The translations under genes were made by a program, and so were the position numbers. From Acidimicrobiales bacterium (GTDB taxonomy: Bacteria; Actinomycetota; Acidimicrobiia; Acidimicrobiales; Ilumatobacteraceae), in assembly GCA_030830415.1 (NCBI GenBank), contig JAURNB010000006.1, forward strand, positions 1 through 6,085: a DNA stretch of 6,085 nucleotides, in the 5' to 3' direction. Shown in pieces: positions 1 to 5,119 of this stretch. The notes beneath the pieces are model-generated. The model saw only the letters and a list, made by a program, of their open reading frames with translations, did not search any database and was not told the origin of the DNA. The stretch's first letter is position 1. Each line of letters begins with the position of its first letter.

Positions 1-175
1 ACCTCCGGAAGGGATAACCGCTGAAAGCATCTAAGTGGGAAACCCGTTCGAAGATGAGACTTCCCATGCGGTCAACGCAGTAAGGCCCGTGGCGAGACCA
101 CCACGTTGATAGGCCGGAAGTGTAAGCGTAGTAATACGTTCAGCTGACCGGTACTAATCGGCCGAGGGCTTGGTT
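1..175 (+). rRNA. rrl: 23S ribosomal RNA, 3' end (partial)
   Basis: This is the last part of the large-subunit rRNA (domain VI). The conserved blocks GATAACCGCTGAAAGCATC, GTTGATAGGCCGG and ACCGGTACTAATCGG are all present in the usual order. The gene enters from the left edge, so its 5' end and the 16S gene lie outside the window. The 3' end is placed at about 175, after GGGCTTGGTT, by analogy with the E. coli terminus; the exact mature end is uncertain by a few bases. It is co-directional with the 5S gene downstream, the standard order of a 16S-23S-5S operon. Confidence 0.97.
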
Positions 176-208
176 AGATACACGCTCGTGCTTGCTCTGG
201 AGTCTTTG

Positions 209-238
209 AGGGACTTCACCCGAATTTTTCGGGATCCC
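209..238 (+). other. Hairpin in the 23S-5S spacer, possible rRNA processing stem
   Basis: The 76-base spacer between 23S and 5S contains a two-part stem. GGGA (210-213) can pair with TCCC (235-238), and CCCGAA (219-224) pairs perfectly with TTCGGG (228-233) around a TTT loop. Spacers of rRNA operons usually carry stems recognised by RNases that release the 5S precursor, so this is a plausible processing structure. There is no T-tract after it, which argues against a terminator. Role inferred; the pairing is seen directly. Confidence 0.45.
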
Positions 239-251
239 CTTGACAACAATT

Positions 252-367
252 TTCGGTGGCCATGGCGGTGGGGTCACACCCGTTCCCATCCCGAACACGG
301 CAGTTAAGCCCGCCAGCGCCAATGGTACTTGGAGGTAGACCTCCTGGGAGAGTAGGACGCCGCCGAA
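252..367 (+). rRNA. rrf: 5S ribosomal RNA
   Basis: This is a complete 5S rRNA of about 116 nt. The ends were set by helix I: TTCGGTGGC (252-260) pairs along its whole length with GCCGCCGAA (359-367), with one G-U wobble. Inside are the conserved 5S landmarks CCCGTTCCCATCCCGAACACGG (start near 279) and GGGAGAGTAGG (346-356). The RNA joins the central protuberance of the 50S subunit. It is transcribed together with the 23S gene and followed 11 bases later by the operon terminator. The mature ends may differ by one or two bases. Confidence 0.97.
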
Positions 368-378
368 TTAATCGAATC

Positions 379-408
379 AAAAGCCCCTCGTGAAAACGGG
401 GGGCTTTT
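379..408 (+). terminator. Rho-independent terminator of the rRNA operon
   Basis: AAAAGCCCCTCGT (379-391) pairs with ACGGGGGGCTTTT (396-408) in a 13-bp stem with a single T-G wobble, capped by a GAAA tetraloop (392-395). The stem's 3' arm ends in TTTT, followed by GTGTT. The GC core, the stable GNRA-type loop and the position 12 bases after the 5S gene make this a convincing intrinsic terminator. The A/T symmetry could also let it work weakly on the opposite strand. Confidence 0.92.
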
Positions 409-449
409 GTGTTCCTACGATCATCACATATTGAAATCGCGATGCACGT

Positions 450-455
450 TAACTT
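450..455 (+). promoter_or_regulatory. Candidate -10 element for a leaderless marC transcript
   Basis: TAACTT fits the actinobacterial TANNNT -10 pattern and ends six bases before the marC ATG at 462. That would place transcription initiation at or next to the start codon. No Shine-Dalgarno is visible in the same stretch, which agrees with leaderless initiation. No good -35 is seen at 16-18 bp spacing. A hexamer this degenerate can occur by chance, so this is a suggestion only. Confidence 0.4.
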
Positions 456-461
456 CGCTGC

Positions 462-1079
462 ATGAACGCGCGCCTGTTTGGTGAAGTACTGGTCACGATG
501 TTGGTCATTCTCGACCCTCCGGGAAATGTTCCCATCTTCCTTGCCGTCACTCGTCAACTCAATAGTAAAGAGCGACATCGTGCTGCAGCTTTAGCTATTT
601 GCACTGCGTTTTCCGTCATCATGTTGTTTGCGTTAGGTGGTCAAACCATCTTGGACTACCTGCACGTTTCTGTTCCTGCTTTGCAAGGTGCAGGCGGCTT
701 GTTGCTGTTGTTGGTGGCGATGCAGTTGCTATACAACAAGGGTGGCGATGATGGTTTTCTCGAGGCAACGCCAGAACAACGCACATCTATCGCCCTCGTG
801 CCATTAGGTACGCCTTTGCTTGCAGGCCCAGGTGCAATTGTGGCAACCATTCTCTTCTTCAACCAAACACAATCATTTGGTGAGTGGATGAGCGTGTCGA
901 GTGCTATTGCGATTGCGCTGATGGTGTCGTTTATTGCAATGCGCTTTAGTGGCATCATTCAACGCATTGTGCGTCCGATGGGTGTTTTACTACTTGCTCG
1001 TGTAGCCGGAATGATTCTCGCTGCAATTGCTGTGCAAATGATCGCCGACTCTGTAACGGCTTTTGTGCGTAACGCTTAA
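462..1079 (+). CDS. MarC/UPF0056 family integral membrane protein
   Basis: The 205-residue protein matches the MarC (UPF0056) family in length and motifs. DPPGNVPIF lies at residues 18-26, a glycine-rich GAGGLLLLL stretch at 76-84, and PLGTPLLAGPGAI at 114-126. Hydrophobic segments at about 4-29, 41-59, 71-91, 112-133, 144-162 and 174-199 give the family's usual six membrane spans in the cytoplasmic membrane. The family's biochemical role is unknown; the old link of E. coli MarC to multiple antibiotic resistance was not upheld, so no transport substrate is assigned. The ATG at 462 starts the first membrane helix where family members begin. No Shine-Dalgarno precedes it. It lies 53 bases after the rRNA terminator and its TAA is one base from the stop of the convergent DUF3467 gene. 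Confidence 0.93.
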   Translation: MNARLFGEVLVTMLVILDPPGNVPIFLAVTRQLNSKERHRAAALAICTAFSVIMLFALGGQTILDYLHVSVPALQGAGGLLLLLVAMQLLYNKGGDDGFLEATPEQRTSIALVPLGTPLLAGPGAIVATILFFNQTQSFGEWMSVSSAIAIALMVSFIAMRFSGIIQRIVRPMGVLLLARVAGMILAAIAVQMIADSVTAFVRNA

Positions 1080-1080
1080 T

Positions 1081-1392
1081 TCATTCCGCAGGGTTCACGT
1101 TTTGCTGGGGGATTGGCCCATACGTCTTTTCATACCGATCAACGTTGTCGGCAATGGCCCGTGCGATTTCAAAAATCACCGAAGTGGGTACTTTGACTCG
1201 TGCAACAACCGGTGTAGGTACGAATAGTTCCCCTGATGCATCATGTTCTGGCATGCCAGCAACCCCAAAATCAAGCGTGAATTCGTAGGGCCCATGCCAA
1301 ACAGCAGCGACATTGGCATAAACACCAGCCTTTTTGTCGTCGGCTATTTCCATACGCACTTGGGCTTGTTGCGGCACATTGTCATCAGTCAT
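1081..1392 (-). CDS. DUF3467 family small protein
   Basis: This 103-residue soluble protein is recognised as DUF3467 from YANVAAVWHGPYEFTLDFG at residues 25-43, an Ala/Val-rich strand region near 60-69, and the C-terminal helix with IARAIADNVDRYEKTYG (76-92). Full length for this family, which occurs in bacteria and archaea and has no assigned biochemical function. There is no signal peptide or membrane segment, so it is probably cytoplasmic. The ATG is at 1392-1390 and lacks a Shine-Dalgarno; a TACGAT -10-like hexamer sits six bases upstream. It is divergent from the TPR gene and convergent with marC, so it appears to be a single-gene transcription unit. Family call is from motif memory; identity as a real gene is supported by the conserved aromatic and hydrophobic pattern. 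Confidence 0.85.
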   Translation of the reverse strand: MTDDNVPQQAQVRMEIADDKKAGVYANVAAVWHGPYEFTLDFGVAGMPEHDASGELFVPTPVVARVKVPTSVIFEIARAIADNVDRYEKTYGPIPQQNVNPAE

Positions 1393-1398
1393 AGAGGC

Positions 1399-1404
1399 AT
1401 CGTA
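1399..1404 (-). promoter_or_regulatory. Candidate -10 element for a leaderless DUF3467 transcript
   Basis: Read on the minus strand, TACGAT matches TANNNT and four of the six TATAAT positions. It is exactly six bases upstream of the ATG at 1392. The upstream sequence has no Shine-Dalgarno, so a leaderless mRNA is the simplest reading. No consensus -35 is apparent at 16-18 bp. The whole divergent gap is only 47 bases, so this element and any TPR-gene promoter share the same DNA. Confidence 0.42.
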
Positions 1405-1425
1405 CCGATTTTCAGGTGAGCAACG

Positions 1426-1431
1426 TAGAGT
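1426..1431 (+). promoter_or_regulatory. Candidate -10 (or weak ribosome site) before the TPR gene
   Basis: TAGAGT fits TANNNT and ends eight bases before the ATG at 1440, close enough for a leaderless or nearly leaderless start. The same bases, GTAGAG, could instead act as a weak Shine-Dalgarno about nine bases from the ATG. The sequence alone does not decide between these. No clear -35 is visible. Confidence 0.3.
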
Positions 1432-1439
1432 GTTGCCCT

Positions 1440-2501
1440 ATGCCGAACGATCGTCCGCGCCCCCCACGCTCACAGAGTTCTTCTGGGCGCAATGATCGTT
1501 CAGAGCGACGTCCAACGCGTGGTCGCGATGGTGACGACCGCCGACCCGTTCGTGGCCGTGATTCAGACGATCGTCGTCCCACCCGTGGGCGCGATTCCGA
1601 CGAGCGTCGCCCAACCCGCCCAGCATTAACTGCTGCTGAGCAAAAATCACGGGAAGTTTATGCTCGCACCGGCGGTCGTCGTACCGAAGGCACTGGCGCC
1701 CCCACTGCTCGTCCGGTGCGTAAAAAGGTCGAATGGGTCGATGAAGGTGCCGTGAAGAAAACTGCTCGCAAGGCAGTACAACGTGGCGCGGCTCCACGTT
1801 CGCGCAGTCAAGGTGACAACCGTGGTGAAAATCGCGTGCCTGGTATCCCTCGCAGTGATCGCCCGTTGCCGTCCGATATTTCGCGCGATGTAGAAAAAGG
1901 CGTTGGCGTTCGCCAATCGCAGTCAACAACCGAACGCTTGCAAAAAGCAATTGATGCTTTTGAGTACGAGCGTTATGAAGACGCCGCACGTTTATTGCAA
2001 GTGCTGTCGCGGCAGTTACCTGGTATGGCCCTGGTGCATGAAATGGCTGGCCTGTGTGCGTATCGTCAGGCAAAGTGGCGTACAGCTGTGAATGAACTAG
2101 AAGCAACACGCGTGCTCGACCCATCTCGTACCACGGTGTTGCCTGTACTTGCCGATGCATATCGTGCATTGCGCAGGTGGAGCAAGGTCAATCAAATATG
2201 GACCGAAATTAAAGATTTGTCGCCACATCCGTCGGTGCTTGCCGAAGGCCGCATCGTTGCTGCTGGTGCATTGTCTGATCAGGGTAAACTTGCTGAAGCT
2301 GTTCGTCTCTTTGACTCCGTGTTGAATGTTCCCAAACGAGTACAGGATTACCATTTGCGCCAGTGGTACATGGCTGCAGATCTTCACGATCGCTCGGGAA
2401 ACATTGTTGAAGCTCGTCGTCTTTTTGCTCGTGTCATGCAATACGACGCTGAATTTGTAGATGTTGCAGACCGTCTTTCCCATCTTGGACCCGTTCGCTA
2501 A
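1440..2501 (+). CDS. TPR protein with basic, repeat-rich disordered N-terminus
   Basis: The ATG at 1440 gives 353 residues; an in-frame GTG at 1416 would add eight, but nothing resembling a ribosome site precedes it and the extension is not typical. Residues 1-160 are low-complexity and rich in Arg, Asp, Ser and Pro, including a tandem 11-residue repeat (RRPTRGRDxDD) near 23-61, so this half is probably disordered and could bind RNA or acidic partners. From about 162 to the end the chain is helical with tetratricopeptide-like pairs, for example ALEXTRV-like LEATRVLDP and AVRLFDSVL, usually a protein-interaction scaffold. No signal peptide. The family resembles the TPR protein upstream of the HAD phosphatase and tlyA in mycobacteria (Rv1691); its role is not established. 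Co-directional with the SSB-like gene, 88 bases apart. Confidence 0.88.
   Translation: MPNDRPRPPRSQSSSGRNDRSERRPTRGRDGDDRRPVRGRDSDDRRPTRGRDSDERRPTRPALTAAEQKSREVYARTGGRRTEGTGAPTARPVRKKVEWVDEGAVKKTARKAVQRGAAPRSRSQGDNRGENRVPGIPRSDRPLPSDISRDVEKGVGVRQSQSTTERLQKAIDAFEYERYEDAARLLQVLSRQLPGMALVHEMAGLCAYRQAKWRTAVNELEATRVLDPSRTTVLPVLADAYRALRRWSKVNQIWTEIKDLSPHPSVLAEGRIVAAGALSDQGKLAEAVRLFDSVLNVPKRVQDYHLRQWYMAADLHDRSGNIVEARRLFARVMQYDAEFVDVADRLSHLGPVR
1506..1622 (+). repeat. 33-bp tandem coding repeat (three full copies plus a partial)
   Basis: Three full units start at 1506, 1539 and 1572, with a partial copy from 1605. They encode RRPTRGRDGDD, RRPVRGRDSDD, RRPTRGRDSDE and RRPTRP. The DNA copies differ at several synonymous third positions (four to six per pair) while the peptide is nearly constant. 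That suggests old units kept similar at protein level rather than a fresh slippage expansion. The tract gives alternating Arg-rich and Asp-rich charge blocks. Confidence 0.9.
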
Positions 2502-2580
2502 CACCCCTTCGTTATTCTCTGATTATTGAGCTTTGCTCCTTCTCATGTCGGCCTTGAGCCGCATCTCAACAGCGAGAAGT

Positions 2581-2585
2581 GGAGG
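2581..2585 (+). promoter_or_regulatory. Shine-Dalgarno that decides the SSB-like start
   Basis: GGAGG lies four bases before the ATG at 2590, inside the longer purine run GTGGAGGAAG. It is the strongest ribosome-binding site in the window. It favours 2590 over the in-frame upstream ATG at 2545 and TTG at 2533, which have no such site. Confidence 0.8.
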
Positions 2586-2589
2586 AAGT

Positions 2590-2925
2590 ATGAACGTAGT
2601 AGTCATTCGTGGTGTGGTGCTCAATACCCCAGTGGAACGAGTCTTAGGGTCTGGCGAATACGCCACCTCTTTCGACGTTGTCACGGAAAGCGATGAAGGC
2701 AGGCTCACCGTTCCTGTTAACTGGGTCACAACCGTCAAGACACTTCTGCAAGAAGGTGAAGATGTCATGGTGAGTGGAAGCGTTCGGCGTCGCTTTTATC
2801 GCGCAGGTGGTTCTGTGCAAAGCCGTACCGAGGTCTTGGCGAAGCAGGTGCTCAATATGCGTCGCAAAGTGGCCGTCAAAAAGAGTCTCACCGAGATCCA
2901 AAAAGAGCTCACGCACAACTGGTAG
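2590..2925 (+). CDS. Single-stranded DNA-binding protein-like OB-fold protein
   Basis: The start at 2590 gives 111 residues beginning MNVVVIRGVVLNTPVERVLGSG, the first strand pattern of the bacterial SSB OB fold. Further strands follow in ATSFDVVTES (about 25-34), LTVPVNWVT and EDVMVSGSVRRRFYRAGG (about 57-74), the last typical of SSB, where the chain turns with basic residues that contact DNA. It likely binds single-stranded nucleic acid in the cytoplasm. Housekeeping SSBs are about 150-180 residues with a Gly/Pro/Gln linker and an acidic DDDIPF-type tip that recruits repair enzymes. This protein lacks both and ends in a basic helix-like tail (RRKVAVKKSLTEIQKELTHNW region), so it is probably an accessory paralogue rather than the main SSB. 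It is 72 bases upstream of the aldolase gene, likely in the same transcript. Confidence 0.82.
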   Translation: MNVVVIRGVVLNTPVERVLGSGEYATSFDVVTESDEGRLTVPVNWVTTVKTLLQEGEDVMVSGSVRRRFYRAGGSVQSRTEVLAKQVLNMRRKVAVKKSLTEIQKELTHNW

Positions 2926-2985
2926 GCCCGCAATTTCTTGCCTATGAGTGCAAAGTGGCTAGTGTTTTCAGTGAAGTACTTCTTG

Positions 2986-2990
2986 AAAGG
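2986..2990 (+). promoter_or_regulatory. Shine-Dalgarno that decides the aldolase start
   Basis: AAAGG is seven bases before the GTG at 2998. It supports that GTG over in-frame upstream codons at 2938 (TTG) and 2944 (ATG), which would add an N-terminal extension not seen in the family. Confidence 0.65.
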
Positions 2991-2997
2991 CCCCACT

Positions 2998-3885
2998 GTG
3001 AATCAGCAGCAACTCGAGCAAATGCGCACCGGTAAAGGCTTCATCGCCGCTTTAGATCAAAGCGGTGGAAGCACGCCAAAGGCTTTGAAGTTGTATGGAG
3101 TCGATGAGTCTTCATATTCCAATGAAGACGAAATGTTCGATGTCATTCATGCAATGCGTAGCCGCATGGTGATGAGCCCAGCGTTCACTGGCAATCGAGT
3201 TCTCGCTGCCATTTTGTTTGAGGGCACTATGGATCGCAGTATCGATGGGGTGGGAAGTGCAGAGTACTTGTGGAGCCGCAAGCAAGTGATCGCCATTTTG
3301 AAGGTCGACAAAGGTCTTGCCGATGAGGCCGATGGTGTGCAACTCATGAAGCCCATGCCTGAACTCGACGCTTTGTTGGCAAAGGCACGCGCGAATGGCA
3401 TCTTCGGAACAAAAATGCGCTCCGTTATCAAAGTCGCAAACGCAAAAGGCATTTCAGAAGTTGTCGCTCAACAATTTGCCGTTGGTCGTCAAATCCTTGC
3501 CGGTGGCCTTGTGCCCATCATTGAGCCAGAAGTAGACATCAATAGCCCAAGCAAAAAAGAAGCAGAAGTGTTGTTGAAGGCTGCACTACTCAAAGAACTC
3601 GATGCGCAACCTGCCGATCAGCCTGTGATGTTGAAGCTCACTTTGCCCGAAGACGACAATTTCTATCTCGACTTGGTGAAGCACCCGAGCGTGTTGCGGG
3701 TTGTTGCATTGTCGGGTGGTTACTCGCGTGACGATGCCAACACAAAGCTCAGCAAGAACAACGGTGTCATCGCAAGCTTCTCTCGTGCGCTCACTGAAGG
3801 GCTTTCCGCTCAGCAGTCAGATACTGAGTTCAACGCAGCACTCGACAGTGCAATTGCATCCATCTACACAGCGTCGAATACCTGA
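2998..3885 (+). CDS. fda: Fructose-bisphosphate aldolase class I (FdaB type)
   Basis: It interconverts fructose 1,6-bisphosphate with glyceraldehyde 3-phosphate plus dihydroxyacetone phosphate by Schiff-base chemistry, in glycolysis and gluconeogenesis in the cytosol. The GTG start gives 295 residues, matching the roughly 296 of Staphylococcus FdaB. The motifs follow the class I order: KGFIAALDQSGGSTPKAL with Asp20, FEGTMDR, LKVDKG with Lys102, GTKMRS with Lys139, VPIIEPEVDI with Glu176, VMLKL with the predicted Schiff-base Lys213, LSGGYSR (239-243 region) for phosphate and SFSRAL with Arg263. All residues equivalent to the rabbit aldolase catalytic set (D33, K107, K146, E187, K229) are present, so it should be active without metal. 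Many actinobacteria rely on the class II metal enzyme; whether one exists here is unknown. Its TGA is one base from the convergent DUF1015 stop. Confidence 0.96.
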   Translation: MNQQQLEQMRTGKGFIAALDQSGGSTPKALKLYGVDESSYSNEDEMFDVIHAMRSRMVMSPAFTGNRVLAAILFEGTMDRSIDGVGSAEYLWSRKQVIAILKVDKGLADEADGVQLMKPMPELDALLAKARANGIFGTKMRSVIKVANAKGISEVVAQQFAVGRQILAGGLVPIIEPEVDINSPSKKEAEVLLKAALLKELDAQPADQPVMLKLTLPEDDNFYLDLVKHPSVLRVVALSGGYSRDDANTKLSKNNGVIASFSRALTEGLSAQQSDTEFNAALDSAIASIYTASNT

Positions 3886-3886
3886 T

Positions 3887-3901
3887 CTAGCCAGCTGCTA
3901 G
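3887..3901. repeat. Small inverted repeat at a convergent gene junction
   Basis: CTAGC (3887-3891) and GCTAG (3897-3901) form a perfect 5-bp inverted repeat around CAGCT. It starts at the DUF1015 stop codon, one base after the aldolase stop. It could form a short hairpin in either transcript, but there is no T-tract on either side and the stem is short, so it is at most a weak bidirectional stop or an mRNA end-stabilising element. It may be coincidence. Confidence 0.3.
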
Positions 3902-5101
3902 CGGGCGCATAGCTAACCCTGTGCGCAGCTTCGGCGTGAAAAACGTCGACTTCGGCGGCATCAATAATCCTTCATCGGCCGTGCGGCGAATTTCCGCAAG
4001 TGAAACCGGACGAATGAGAACTGCGCATTGTGCATTCCCGGCCTTCAGGGCATCGAGCACTTCATGTGTGCCGTGCTGGTACGAAATACCGGCGGCATCG
4101 AGAGAACCCAAGGCGGTGGTAATTGCATGTTCTAGGCGCGCACTATCGAGGGCTCGGACCTCGGAGAATTTCTCGGTTTTCTCGGTGAAGAGAGTTGTCG
4201 ACCCATCTGGGCGCACGAGGCAGATGGCTTTTTCTGAATTCATCAGTGTCAACGTGTTGTCCGACAAGGTGCTGTCACTCACGCGTGTGTAGAACTCGCT
4301 CAGAATGTCTTCCATTTGAGAAGGGCTAACAGCAGCAACGAGGCGGTGGATGGCAGCAATGCTCAACTGTTCTTCAACAAGTTCTGCAACATATGTCATG
4401 GTGAGACCTGCTGTAGGGGCAAGTGGTGAATTGGCGGCGCGCATTTCGTCGCGGTAGGTACGTGAAATGGCGTAGCGATGGTGTCCGTCGGCAATGACCA
4501 CGGGTGCACTGGCAATAGCCGATCGAATAGCGTCAATACGGACTGAGTCGGTAACACGTTCAACGCGATGCACCACACCGTCTTCGTCGGTCATTTCGCC
4601 CATGAATTCACCCGGTGCGAGAAGTACCTGGGTGAGGCCACCGCAGAGCGATAAGCCCCACACTGGCGACAAGTTACATTGTGTTGCTCGGGTGAGGTCG
4701 AGTCGGTCGGTTTTTGCTTTAGGTGTGGTTTGTTCGTGGGGGAGGACGCCTCCTGCCCCGACGTCTACGACTTCAAGAGCGCCAATGACTCCAACCGTGT
4801 GGCGATCTTTCCCTGTGGAGTCGCGAAACGACATGCGGTACAACGTGTATGACGGAGAAGGGTCTTGCGTGAGTACCTTGCTCGAGATCCAATCTTGGAT
4901 ATCGGTCGCCGCTTTTTGGTAGCGCTCTGGCCCATCTGCATCGAGTGGGCAATCGACATGAACAATATTCCACGGACTTTGTTCGCCGTAGTGTGCTCGA
5001 TCATCTGCGCTCAATACGTCGTAGGGCGGGGAACTCAGCGCAAAAAGATCTGTTTGGGCATTGGTGTAGCGAAGCGCTGAGAATGGTTCAAAATGAGGCA
5101 C
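3887..5101 (-). CDS. DUF1015 family protein
   Basis: The 404-residue protein carries the DUF1015 signature motifs in order: FEPFSALRY at 4-12, SPPYDVLS at 24-31, LPHEQTTPKAKTDRLDL at 120-136, VIADGHHRYAIS at 202-213, AIHRLV at 250-255 and MPPKSTFFTPKLRTG at 381-395. The length and both ends agree with the family, so it appears intact. The family is widespread in bacteria, archaea and some eukaryotes and was once annotated as SpoOJ/ParA/ParB/RepB-like, a label I would not trust; the conserved DGHHRY and HE motifs suggest an enzymatic or phosphate-binding site, but this is inference. The start is a GTG with no good Shine-Dalgarno; the PF-x-A-L-R-Y motif begins within a few residues, which fixes it. 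Divergent from the HAD gene with 18 bases between starts. Confidence 0.93.
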   Translation of the reverse strand: MPHFEPFSALRYTNAQTDLFALSSPPYDVLSADDRAHYGEQSPWNIVHVDCPLDADGPERYQKAATDIQDWISSKVLTQDPSPSYTLYRMSFRDSTGKDRHTVGVIGALEVVDVGAGGVLPHEQTTPKAKTDRLDLTRATQCNLSPVWGLSLCGGLTQVLLAPGEFMGEMTDEDGVVHRVERVTDSVRIDAIRSAIASAPVVIADGHHRYAISRTYRDEMRAANSPLAPTAGLTMTYVAELVEEQLSIAAIHRLVAAVSPSQMEDILSEFYTRVSDSTLSDNTLTLMNSEKAICLVRPDGSTTLFTEKTEKFSEVRALDSARLEHAITTALGSLDAAGISYQHGTHEVLDALKAGNAQCAVLIRPVSLAEIRRTADEGLLMPPKSTFFTPKLRTGLAMRPLAAG

Positions 5102-5119
5102 ACTCTAAGGGTGGCAGGT

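Noticed and set aside
240..245. A perfect -35 consensus TTGACA just before the 5S gene as a separate 5S promoter
   Set aside because: At 16-18 bp spacing the sequence falls inside the 5S gene (TGGCGG region) and has no TANNNT, so a start there could not make a full 5S RNA.
442..465. A 7-codon leader peptide (MHVNFAA) whose TGA overlaps the marC ATG
   Set aside because: No ribosome site precedes it, it is very short, and the ATGA overlap can easily arise by chance. The leaderless reading of marC explains the region better.
140..578. Minus- and plus-strand open frames across the 23S/5S genes
   Set aside because: They lie over structured rRNA and the terminator and encode no recognisable protein.
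1416..1439. GTG at 1416 as the start of the TPR protein
   Set aside because: No ribosome site or suitably placed -10 precedes it, and the added residues MSNVECCP look unlike the basic tail that follows.
1438..2169. A 243-codon open frame antisense to the TPR gene
   Set aside because: It is His/Arg-rich with no family resemblance and lies opposite a gene with clear domains; skewed third positions of the TPR gene explain its openness.
2533..2589. Upstream starts (TTG 2533, ATG 2545) for the SSB-like protein
   Set aside because: They lack Shine-Dalgarno sequences, while GGAGG sits before 2590 and the OB-fold pattern begins immediately after that ATG.
2938..2997. N-terminal extension of the aldolase from TTG 2938 or ATG 2944
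   Set aside because: The family begins at the NQQQLEQM-like segment and the GTG at 2998 has AAAGG upstream. An extra 18-20 residues would be atypical.
4494..4922. A 142-codon plus-strand open frame opposite DUF1015
   Set aside because: It has a Ser/Arg/Thr-rich composition with no motif and overlaps the conserved HE and DGHHRY region of DUF1015.
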